A stretch of DNA of 64,000 bases, taken from Cliona cf. orientalis (taxonomy: Eukaryota; Porifera; Demospongiae; Clionaida; Clionaidae). This document shows, piece after piece, positions 24,701 through 36,000 of the stretch. Position 1 is the first letter of the stretch. Each line of letters begins with the position of its first letter. Under the pieces are notes generated by a model that did not search any database, was not told the origin of the DNA, and saw nothing but the letters and a program-made list of their open reading frames with translations. The stretch spans positions 6,569,000-6,632,999 of the forward strand of contig OZ005691.1 of assembly GCA_963930775.1 (NCBI GenBank), in the 5' to 3' direction. The position numbers were made by a program, and so were the translations under genes.

Positions 24701-27700
24701 TGACTTGCATTACACAGTGTACATGTGCATCTGTACTAGAGTCCTGCAATGTCAGAGTTCATGTCCCTGAATTAATTGTTTACTCTATAGTAATCACTGC
24801 CGTTCTGAGGTCATGCTGCGCCAAAACAGTGCCCAGGTTCATATAGTGGTTATAATATTTTTCTGATTAGATGTAAGGACATGTACTATATAATGTGAAA
24901 AACCAGTAATCAGAAACTGCACCACTATGGGTTGAAGGTGAAAGTATATAATTTAAAATTTTCCTGTTCCTTGCCCAGTCTAGAGTCAATTTAGAAGCTG
25001 AGTTATTGTTGATGTTAAAGGAGTAGCCAATTAGTGTGTACCCGTGGCTTTCATTAGGAAATTAAAACTAATGGGCTATGTAATTAGCTTGGAAGGGACG
25101 TGCCCCTTCCCTTATTCCCATACAATCATGATGTGTAAGTTGTTGCTTCTCTTTGGATAGCAAATTGACTTCCTTATGACTGAAAGAAGACCCACAGTAT
25201 AGAGTGGTACAGAGCTTATTATACAGAGGGAGTGTATGTTGTTTGGTCTGATGAAATCATACCAGGAGCACCCTGTATGAACCATTGCAATCTCCTTCCT
25301 CATCCCGTTTGTTGTGATAGTGCATGGTTTGAATTGAGCATAAGTGTGCACATTAATTTTGTGATCAGTGTATTCTGAACTGGTCTGCTAGCGGACCACG
25401 CCTGGTCAATATCCAGGATGTGATACACAGAAATCCCATTGTTATAGATGTGGCTTTTAGCAAGCACTTATATAATTGAGAATACAGTAGTGTGCCTGCT
25501 TCATTCTCTTATTCTTTCATTGGTCAATTCCAAATTGAATGTCAACTCAGAGTGACTATATAGCTAGCTACAAAGTGTGGTACATGTAGCTTGAGCTAGC
25601 AACCATCTTTTGGTCCGATTTAAATGGGTTTAGTTTAGTTGGTCAGTTAGATACCTACGTCATTAACCCCTGCAACATGATACTCCTGATGTCACTAAAT
25701 AGAATGCTTCTTGCTCTTGTTCAAAGCCTATGGTGCGTAGCACCAAATGTGTATACTGTGTGTTTGCAAGCCTGGTGTATATGCAAACTCAACAAGCTAT
25801 AAAGTGCTAGTTAATGAGAATTTGACACATGGCTAGACTGTACAGTAATGTATCAATGTGCATTACACTAGGGATGGTTAAATTTTCATTATATCAATCT
25901 ATCGCACTACTGATAAGGAAAGAGGTCCATGTGGCCTGCTTGTCCACAGGTCCCATTCTCAGCTTTCGAGTATTGTACGCTGAAAACTGGGTTTATTGAA
26001 GAGCTGGTAGTTGGCATAGGGATGATACGTATTTTCAATCCTCTTCTAGCAGTAGAGCTCTCCACAAGCGATTTGATGTTAGTAAAAAAGGATGTGTACA
26101 TTATTATTATGAGCTATAATAATATGTGTACTGTTTAAAAAATTACGACTTGCACTTATTCATGAGTGAGCTACATACAATTGTGCACTTCCCATGACTG
26201 CCATGATGCAACACACAACAGCTGCTCTAGACCTCTCAAAATGTTCATGTATTATATTATGGAACCCCACCCTGCATATAATTGGTAGTGAACCACTTTA
26301 CAATGTACCGTGTAGTCACGCATATTAGTGTATAGGTAGAGTCCCAGATTATCATCCCCACACAAATTACGTCTGCAGTAGACTCAAATGCATGCACGTT
26401 ACATGATAAGATTCAGAGCATCTATGCTATCTACAGTTTGTATGTTGGTTGGCTCACAGCACTTTTTGTTGCAAGATCCACAAGTAATTGCCAAAATAAT
26501 CTTATTGTACTGTCAGAGGGTTGCCCCCTAATCATTATCATGTTGTGATGATGTACAATACTGTACATTTATTATAGCAGTCTACTGGATACTTGGACTA
26601 TGCATGTATGAATGTATGACATGTAGCCTTGGGGTACCATAATATGGCAGGTAATGTTTCGTGGGGTGCTAATTTTCATTATTTTTGTGGTTGACTTGCA
26701 GTCACAAAATTTTCCCACCCACAAAAATGAATGCTTACGGTGATATGCGAGTCCATGATGATGGGCATGGCCACAAACATCGTGGCAGCACGGCCAACAC
26801 TTCCCAGTATTAGCAAGCAACGGTAGTCATTGTCATCCAGCTTTTAGCATCTTCGACACTAATATTCTTCTATCTCATGCTATTAAATTTGTCCAAGTCT
26901 CTGTAGGTATGGCTTAGTAACAAAGAAGATTGCGAGCGCGTTTATCGATTACATCATCGCTTGTGCAGCAGTGCCACGCCCCTGGACTGATTGCTGTCAC
27001 GAAAATTAAACCACGAAAATTAATTTTGAGGGCCTTTTCAGACTTTCCACGAAAATTACCTGCCATACGGTATTGGTACATGTATGTATGAATTGAGTGC
27101 AATGACTACAAGGGTATCAAAGTTAGACAGCTGCTAGGGCTGTTCCTATGTCCATTGTGAATGAATACAATCATAATAATAAAACTGTGCTTTTAGTGAA
27201 CAATAGATTAACAAACTAAAGGAATCAGAGGAAATCCCATTTCTTAACTGTAGTCTTCAAAATAGGCAATAATATTATACTGGCTTAGCAATGCTCTGGC
27301 CCTTATATTGTATCTCTCTTATAATATTATTATTATGTTGTTTATACATGTATCTACATGTATCTCTCCCACCACCCCCTCTCTCTCTCACAGTGGTGAA
27401 GCAATTTCAGAGCTATGTGGATCCTGAGGAGTCTTCAGGTCCAGTTGGAACGGAGGAGGAGGGTGTGGCCTTGCCTCTTGGAGAGACAACTCTCATCTGT
27501 AACATAGGCATACCCATCATTGTAGTCTGTTGTAAAGTGAGTTTCTATGCTGTTTATGTGCGAGTGTGTGTATGCTGTGAAAATATTGCGTTTCTGTGTC
27601 TATGTGACTTAAGAAGAGGAAAAAATGCACGATGCCGTAATAGACTTAGTCTATAGTGTAGAAAACATGCCTCATGAACGTATACCTACAATTGTACATG

Positions 27701-30700
27701 TACATCACGTTCTATATTACATATAATATTGTTATGTAAACAAGCGCACACACACACACACTTAGTCTGACTCTGTAGTTGATTTGGAGAAGACCCATGG
27801 CTACACCGATGAGCACCTAGACTTCATCCAGCAAGCCATTCGTTCATTCTGCTTAAACTGTATCCTCTCCAATATACGTGCACAAACCTCACCCCATTTG
27901 GGCTAATGGTGCAGTATTCATAGTACAACAGTGTTTTTCTTGCATGAATGCTGGTTGAATACCAGTCCGTGAATACCACATACCAATGCGTGCAGTATGT
28001 GCCAGCTCCCTACTTATGTGAAATACTGTCTTTTTCAATTGTCATGGTGTTTGCTTTGCATGTGAACTGTGCTTGAATTAGTGCATATACATGTACTTGT
28101 GTTGTGTGTGGCTTGAAATTAAGCATGGAGGAACTTTCCATGAGTATGAATAATAGTCTCCAGCTTTGAATATCCCATGCTATGTGTTGGAGTGTGAATT
28201 TTTATCCAATATTAAATTCTGATTAACTTTTGTAAACTGATCAGCTTGTGGTAATGTGGCTAGGCCATCTGGTAGACCCACACTGCAGCATAGGAAGGGA
28301 TAATGCCTGCTGGTCAGTTATCCACAGTTTGTGAATCGGTTTTTGAGGAATTTTTAATGAGTAATTCCTCACTTAGCACTGGCTTTGTTCCTCCCATGTT
28401 GGCATGGTGTAGCTACTTCACTTACAAAACACTGAAAGATCCTGCCATCACTCCCTGGTGAGCAGGCTACATGTAATTATGTTCAGTGGTTGGGTTGAGG
28501 TTGATTGTGCAGTCAGTCTGTGGGTATGGGTAGACTTTCATACACACTTATGTCCTCTGGTAGCTGTCCTATTCTCACCTGTGGTCACCCAGACAAACAG
28601 GATTATGGTGTCTGCTTTTGTTCTCCTCAACCCAGCTTATTGTATTGTTGCTCTCCTTGACTCCTGTGTCAAACACAAGATGGTGCAGCTCTGTTTTATG
28701 TCTCCTCCAAAGAGGAAAAGAATGTTGCCATACTGCACAAGTATTTAGTACACAGAGCGTATGGGATGCCCTTCAAAGAGGTTGCATGGGTGGTGGACAA
28801 AGATGCTGTCTTCATGTGAGACACAGCCCCCCCCTCCCCCTTTCTCTCTCTCATTGCACATAACATTGCATTGCTCACTTGTTCATAATGTATCTTTACT
28901 CATTGCAGTCCATCTGGCTGGGACAATGAGAAGAAGATAAGCATACTTTATGAGCACATGAAGCAATTCAAGCGAGATCAGGACTATAGCAGCATTGTCA
29001 TGACTCCAAAAACAACTGAGGTAGGTATATACATATAGGCTGGCTGGAGAGTTAATGTACATGTACATGTATGCAGAGCTCGGTATGTGATTTGTTTTGT
29101 GTTGTGCAGTCATGAGTTCAGTAGTTTTGTTTGGTGTATTGCTCGTTTGTATTAGATCATCGTGGTTAATATCAAAAGCAGTCCTGCATTTAGAAACCCT
29201 ACATGCTTGGGTATTACCACTGTACTGCTGGCCTGTACATAATACCTATCTGCTGGGATCACTTTGCAGTGGCACAGCTACCTGCTTAGGTAGATTGCAA
29301 CCTGAGGAAGTTATGGAAGTGTTTCATGCTGTATGTGAATGTCATGCTACACTATCTGGTAATCCAACTGGTGCTGCTGTGTTCGTGGCTGTCAGTGCTA
29401 TGATTTGCCCTAGTATGATGAATTTGGTTGGTGGTGTGGATGTGTATTTGTTTTAGCTGTATACCTAGTACATGAATAATTGCACATTGCCTTGTTTGTA
29501 TGAATGTAAGTGTTACTATAAATAGCATTAGCATGTTGTGCATGCATGTACCTGGACACATTGCTGTGTTGGCAGCTAGGTAACCAGCCGGGTAGTATCA
29601 TAGACTAAATACTTGTGTACAATCCTGTGTCCTATATCGAGAAGTGAGGACGAAGGTGGCACTCCATCTCACACCCCGGCTATGCAATAACTTGACCTTG
29701 TTCCATATTATGCATATGCATGTCCTGTGTATTAATCTGTACATGCCCCCCAGAGGTGCTTGCCTACTTTCATAGTCCCACGCCCATAATACTCTATTGA
29801 TCACAGTCATAAAACAGAATGGTCAATAGCTGTATTCATGGTCAGAGAGGCCCTGCCCTGCTGTATGTACATGTATGTCTTGATTTTCACTGTTTACCAG
29901 TTGTACATATAGATTTGTTTTGTTATAGGATCTTGTGTTTCTGCATCATTCATTCTTATTAATGCCCTTGTTCTGTTACCATGCTATGTATATAAACTTT
30001 GTGCTGTTCCTACCTAATCAGCTAGTCACATACACAATGTATCTGACTGGCCTGGCATGAGCCTGCATAGAATTGCCTCCTGCTGTATGCCAGAACATAA
30101 TATTTATTGTACACAAGCCTATATCAGCTCAGGCACACTGAACCAATACCACATGAAAAGAAGTTGCATAGTTATGATGCTGACTTACCTGTACATACAA
30201 GAGATCTGGAGATTGATGAGTCACAGTTTGCCAAAATTACTTACATATCAACATAATATAGTTTAATTTCGAGCCTTAATGAACAACTCCACTTACAAAA
30301 CTATGTCACAATTTACAGATTTCTACTCAAACGCCACCTGCTTGTAGGTGTTGGTAAATAGTGTGTTAGTACGTGCAGTGCCTGGGCTTATTGTTAACTA
30401 CAGCACACCAGACATGGAAGGGACGGCAGTAATACTAATTGGTCAGCAAAATATTATTTTGCTTAGTTATATTATATAGTTCGGAGGGAAAATACATTTG
30501 TAGTATATTGAAAAGTTGCGGTAGTAATCTTCATTAGTAGGTGGCTGGCACTCAAAGTGGAAGTTGGGAATTTGTTTCTTGACAAAGATACTGGGCATCA
30601 ATGCTTGAGCCAAGAACTGGTTTGCCATGTATGGAAGTGGAATGCCTTGGTGGCAGGTAAAGCTGCTTGCTGTGAAGTGCGTCATTGATTGTTCCCGGAT

Positions 30701-32362
30701 ATAGGTGCCAGTTGACACAAATCTCTTCCCAGCAAGAAAATCTTATTAAGATTAAGCAAGTCTTACTAAGATCTTATCATCTTTGCTAAGATCAGTCAAG
30801 ATGAGTAGTAAGAAGCTAAGATCTTACTTCAGAATAAGATGTACAGATATGATCTGAAGAACTTACTAACACATCTTAATTTATCTTATAAGATCTTGTG
30901 AGAATATGAAACATCTTAGGTCTGATAATCTTATAAGATGTAAATCTTGCTTAAGATCTTAAAAAAGATTTACTTGCTGGGTTTGCCTTATTTCTATTGT
31001 TTCCAACTAGTGTACCCGCAGTTGACATTTTTTTCAGCTACGTATATAGGATGCAGAAGAGTACCATTGTGATGCATCTATGCTAGCACACACGCAAATA
31101 CACACACACACACGCACACAGTTTGAGTCAGAAATTGGCCAACAGTCTGCTGAAGAAGATCAAGTATTCCTTATGGCAATGCAGGTGATTTGTGTCTTTG
31201 TGAGCTGGTATGGTAGCCTCATCCTCCCGCCCCCAATCTATTTGTCATTCCACAGTAATGGATTGGGATGAGGCTAGCTAGCTGCTGTTGTGGTACTGAG
31301 GATGAGAGAGAGAGAAACAAACTCCGTATTATTATGACATATTGTGTACTACTGTAGGCACATATGGTGAGGAGTCCCAGACCCACGGCTCAAGTAAGTT
31401 CTCCTTTCTGTTTTTGTACGTGTTTGCTGTGTTTATGAGGAAGTTTCTGTGTGTTGGTTTTGTCATCATGTACTTAATTGATATTTCCCACGATACATGT
31501 GCATGTATACCTCATACTAAAGACAATGTGAGTATGTTATTGTTCTTCATCAAAAAACTGAAGCCTTTATGAACAAATTCTGATAGTGTGGATATGAAAA
31601 CCACCACTGCTCATTCTATTGGCTACTGTAAACATCACCTGATCCAAGCTATAGGATCAGAAGCAGGAGCATGTGAGCACCAGTGATAGGCTATAATTAT
31701 CGCCTCAAGAAGCATCAATTACACTAACTTCCATTGAGACTTGTTACAGAGGTTTCATTTTCATTTTCATTTTGGGAGTGGTGGGGACGAATTCCATCAG
31801 TCCATTGTTGTATCTTGTGCAGCAACCATCAACTGGACAAACCCCAACATCAACAAGACACTCTCCTAGGCCATCTGGCGATGCGGTAAGTGGTCTCAAT
31901 TATGTATCATGTAAATAATCTCGACGACCATTTCCAATTGTGGCCAATAAGAGTTGTGTGCCAAGTTGATCCTGGACTATGTATGCTCCTTTTCCATGGG
32001 AGTTGGGGGCTACATGCTAATAATATGTGCCATGTAGTGATCACCAGCATAATTTCTGGCACTAATTGTTATGCAGCCGAATACTCAATACATGTAAGTG
32101 ACATTTCCTTAAAAGCGTGCAACATTAAAAGCTGAGCTGGGAGATCGAGAGAGGGCCTGGGGACGAGGCTAGCATTTCCTCCCAACTGACATGATCCTTC
32201 CATTGTACATGTATATAGGGTGATCCATCTCAGACTAGCGGTGTGCTGGCCAACTTCTTCAACAGTCTACTCAGCAACAAGAAGCAGCCTGGAGGTCGCG
32301 GTAGCAGCACCATGAGGGCAGCTGCAACAGCAGAATTGGATAGACTGCAGAGCAAATCATAA
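17162..32362 (+). CDS. DYNC1LI: Cytoplasmic dynein light intermediate chain, complete, 12 exons, 435 aa
   Basis: Exons: 17162-17226, 17365-17441, 18306-18446, 21723-21956, 27394-27536, 27766-27859, 28680-28815, 28909-29020, 31122-31184, 31358-31393, 31823-31885, 32219-32362. All phases agree and the total is 1308 bases. In animals this subunit sits on the dynein heavy chain and links the motor to cargo adaptors. The N-terminal Ras-like domain has a P-loop, GDVSSGKST (about 48-56). It is followed by family landmarks VWILDG, VVDMSQPW, LPLGETTL, NIGIPIIVVC and FIPSGWDN. After EEDQVFLMAMQ comes a short Ser/Pro-rich linker and the adaptor-binding helix GVLANFFNSLLSNKK (about 396-410). The protein is shorter than human LIC1/LIC2 (523/492 aa), mainly in the C-terminal region. 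The 36-base exon 31358-31393 is supported by in-frame length and both splice sites. Confidence 0.95.
19179..19569. mobile_element. Inverted-repeat element rich in GCGGCTACTATT motifs, 391 bp
   Basis: The left end TACCGTATTTATTCGAATA mirrors the right end ATTTGAATAAATACGGTA. Inside, motifs such as CGGCTACTATT and TCGAGGGCGGCTACTA recur near both ends. A diverged copy in the opposite orientation lies at 56200-56552 in the ubiquitin ligase gene; the two share the central segments AGCAGAACCAAGCCAAGGAC-like and CACGATCGTTCA-like sequence. The longest open frame has no family resemblance. It is probably a non-autonomous DNA transposon. Confidence 0.75.
21685..21717. repeat. CA dinucleotide repeat abutting a splice acceptor
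   Basis: About 16 CA units end five bases before the start of dynein exon 4 (21723). The repeat occupies the place where a pyrimidine tract is expected. Confidence 0.95.
23067..23087. repeat. Poly-C tract, 21 bases
   Basis: Uninterrupted C run on the + strand within dynein intron 4; the transcribed strand therefore has a G run. Confidence 0.95.
23768..23853. mobile_element. Very short inverted-repeat element, 86 bp
   Basis: TTAAAGGCACTGTGTCA at the left is mirrored by TGACACAGTTCCTTTAA at the right. The 52-base interior is unrelated to other elements here. It is too short to encode anything. It is probably a deletion derivative of a DNA transposon. Confidence 0.6.
30728..30981. mobile_element. 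CCCAGCAAG-ended element filled with AAGAT/ATCTT repeats, 254 bp
   Basis: The left end is CCCAGCAAG and the right end is CTTGCTGGG. Between them the motifs AAGATCTTA, TAAGATC and their complements recur more than a dozen times in both orientations, so the whole element can fold into many alternative hairpins. It lies in the dynein intron between exons 28909-29020 and 31122-31184. There is no coding frame. Confidence 0.7.
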
Positions 32363-33053
32363 TCAAACAGTTATTGTGTTCATCGAGTCTTTATCACAAA
32401 ATTTATTGTGCACATATTATTATAAAGCCATTAATATTTTTTGATTGGGAGATGTATAATCATTGTTGCTATTATTATCGTGCAATTGTCATACTGGACA
32501 CATTTTGATGCTCTGTAATCTGTGAATGTGCTATGCTATAAACAATATTTCCCAGTGTTGAAGGATAAAATTTGGCACATTATTATAGATGATGACTGTG
32601 TTGATATATATACATGCAGTTAACCGGCCTTATTACACTTTGACAATTTTGACATTGTCTGATAATGCAGCCCCCAGACTCATAATACGAATTTTTATGT
32701 GAACCCCCCTGAATTGCCTCATGGTACCCATCAAGATTCCTGTTTTAACCCCTCAAGAATTTGCACAAATGTATATAGACCCCTCAGAAGTAATTGTGGC
32801 TCTCCAGCCCAATGTGTGTAGTGACCCTTTACCATACAAATATTAGGTACACCTGTGATTTGGCTTATTTTGTATATGGACATTACGGCAACGCACACAT
32901 AATAATTATTTTGAATTGTCATAAAACTTATAATATTATACAGAAACACCAGGTTCTGATACCTAAACGGTGGATTGAGCATGTGGCAATAAATAATGGA
33001 CACAACAGATGCAATAAAAGGATTATAATTAAATTTTATTAACAATCACTATG
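32363..33053. other. Convergent 3' intergenic region
   Basis: These 691 bases separate the stop codons of the dynein gene (+) and MDP1 (-) and must hold both 3' untranslated regions. An AATAAA lies on the + strand at 33013-33018 and another on the minus strand at 33035-33040. The sequence is strongly AT-rich and no other feature was found. Confidence 0.65.
33035..33040 (-). terminator. Poly(A) signal AATAAA for MDP1
   Basis: TTTATT on the + strand reads AATAAA on the minus strand, 13 bases after the MDP1 stop codon. The position implies a very short 3' untranslated region. Confidence 0.55.
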
Positions 33054-36000
33054 TCAAGATCTGTCATTAAACTGCTTCAGTCCCTTTCTTAACCTCTCCA
33101 TATCAATCCCTTGGTCATCGTTGATGTAAAAACATGTCACACCTGCATAAATACAAAACCTTACTTTTATCTCGTCAAATGGCACTCCACCCAGGACTTA
33201 ATAATGACATGTCATCACTTCATACATGTATCCACTAACCAGCAATTCACACTCTTACCAAGTTTGGAAATATCTCTAATGTTTCTGTACTCATCATCAA
33301 AAAACAGCATGTCAGGGTAGTCTATGCCAGAATTCTTCTTGATGCTGGAGAAAATAACATGGCTAAAACAAAAATGTTTATGAATGTTTATCTTGTACTT
33401 TTTGAAGTGAGCATATTTCTGACTTGGGAAGATTTCCATGTAGTCAAAGAACTTATCAACACCTAGAACTCCCAGCAACTCTCTAGAGGCAGGAGGATCG
33501 TCCGTTCTGGAATACCATGAATCACAAAACGTGAACAAAATATTATCAGTAGGCTCCACAAGTAGGGATCCCAGAAGTGTACATTACAAAAATCTCAGAG
33601 TGGTTACTGTAATCATAATCTATATATCAATCTATCATGACCAAAATTTAATATTTGATAATAAAACAATAGCACAGTGTACACAGCATTAATTATTCTA
33701 ACGAGAAATTTTCTATGCATTTGGTTGCTATGTTCACTGCAGGATGCCATCTTGCTGCCACATGCACATGCTTGAGGGTGCATGCGGTGCACACAATCAT
33801 GCCACACCTACACTCACCATGTCACACAATCTCAATTAAATCCGCACAATAGAAAACCATTAATTAGCCACACTCATCATTAAAATTGGTAAGTATCAGT
33901 GATCAGCAGTTGCAATAATAAAGCCCAGACATATCATTAGTCTTTTCATCGTCCATGAGCATGCTTTATCATAATTGGCTACTGCTGTACGAGGGGTGCA
34001 GTTACCAACTAGCCCCACAGCTAAGAGCACCTCTCTACAGTGGACAAAATCCTTGGTCTCAATGGTGTCCATTTCAGAGGGATTCCAATGTACTTTGGAA
34101 ATTCTAAGAGGAGAAATCAACCCCAGAGATGGGGAATTCCTCTAAATAACACAAGTAAACTCTTAACATATGCTGTACCTAGAAGCAGCTGCAACCTTAA
34201 TGCCAGCTTCATGAAGCTCGGAAAATATTGTCCTGACATCTTCATAAAGTTGAATTTTTCTTCCATAGCTGTCAGTGGCACCACCTTTACTGCATTGAAA
34301 TCAATGGACAGAAGAATAGAAGAAAACCTGGACTAGCTACTATAAGACTCACAAACGTATACATGTACTTGGCTGCAAACAGCTTTTCAGAAATATCTGA
34401 GAGCCCTTTACACCAATGAGGTGCATCCCTAAATCTCTTTCAAGTAACAAAATTTAGTGTTAATATACTGTGCAGTTCAATAATTATATTATTTCTATGA
34501 TGTTTGGTTTAAGTCATAAACCAGATTAGAAAGCCACTCTCTTCAATCTTTGTAGAAGATTCGGGTTAATAATGTAGGATGTTCAAAAATCCTCATGGAG
34601 CAACCCCCTGATTTATACTGTAGGGTGAAGCATACTACAAAAGTTGATCACTAGCCATTTAAGCAAGTGGTTAAACATTCTTGGTGATTCCAGCAATAAT
34701 GCACACTAGACTGCTTCCACTTTGAGAACGTGTTTGCACTTTTAATCACTGTGGTGATGATAATGATGCATAGATATCTGATTCACAGCCATGCAGTGTG
34801 CATGGTTCCCAGAATTTGAACGTGAGCGCCATCTGCTTTACTAATGATTGGCATCTAATATCATGACGTAATACTCCTTCAAAAGTGCAATTATTATAGG
34901 GGTGACTACTGTTACAAGGCCAGTCAATACCCTGTGCACGTGTGCAAGGGATAAATCGCTAGATTTGGATATGAAGGCATCTGAACGACTAGTAAGCACA
35001 ACAAATCTGTAGAAAAACTGGCCAGATCCATGACACTGGCCACGCCTATCGATACTGACCACTGCAGGCCATGTGCTTTCTGCTCAAACACATAACCTCA
35101 CAAAATACCATAGAAACTGATTGTTAAGCACGCAAATGTACTTATGACTCACAATAGTAAGGAAATATGTACTTAATAGGAAGCATGCACTTAATTACAA
35201 AGGTTAAAATGCGGTAGGAGGGACGTGCATAAAGAACATGCCTAAGCCTATGACAGTGAGCAAGAAGCAAACAGATAGTAATTCTCATTCTTTCCTCTCC
35301 AGCTGGATCATGTAACCAATTGTTCATCATTCAGATGGCTTTCTGGGTACCTAGCAAAGAGAGGCAATGTTCACACAAAACTATGTGCTTAACAGTGAGC
35401 AGCATCAACCAATTTCTATGGTATATAGGTAAAGGTCGTCAACAGGTGCTAGGCTTGTGTTAGTCTGGCGAGCTAGCCCCTCCTCTCTTCTTGCAAGAAG
35501 AGAGGAGGGGCTAGCTTGCCAGACTAGGCTTGTGCATGCTAAGGTCATGCAAACTGTTTAGCCACAGCATCAGCGCACGCATACTGCTCAGCCTCCCTGC
35601 TTCAAGCTGATTTGACTTGAATTTGAGGGATGTGGCACTAATTTGGGGGTAGAGTAAGGCCTCAAGGTTGTATCCTGTGTAGAGTATGTATACTGATCTC
35701 AGCAATGGAGGCCTGGAGGATATGGCCAGCTGATGCTAAGGCCATTCCAAATTGATTAGTTGTTTATCGGGCTACCTTCTCAAAAACTTAGGGTAGGTAG
35801 GTAGGCTTAAAAAAGAAAACAGAAATATGAATCTCATTATAAAAGGATGTGATGTCATACATAATACATACAAAATTCTCCAACAAGGCACCAAAGTTGT
35901 CACTCCAATTGCATTCTACGATCGTTCGCCTCTTTGCTACTGTAGCTCCCCTATAAACCACCACACTGGGACACACATAACTGTTAGCGGCAGCCATCTC

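Larger units (their letters stand above)
21957..27393 (+). other. Dynein gene intron 4, 5.4 kb
   Basis: This is the largest intron of the gene, with a GTAAGT donor and a CTCTCTCTCACAG acceptor. It contains a 21-base C run (23067-23087), a short inverted-repeat element (23768-23853), and two stretches of CACGAAAATT-type inverted-repeat debris (about 26650-26740 and 26980-27070, the latter ending CATACGGTA). Nothing else recognisable was seen. Confidence 0.7.

Noticed and set aside
26914..27102. Peptide of the type YRMAGNFRGKSEK on the minus strand
   Set aside because: It is the translation of a CGAAAATTACCTGCCATACGGTA-type inverted-repeat element, not a gene.
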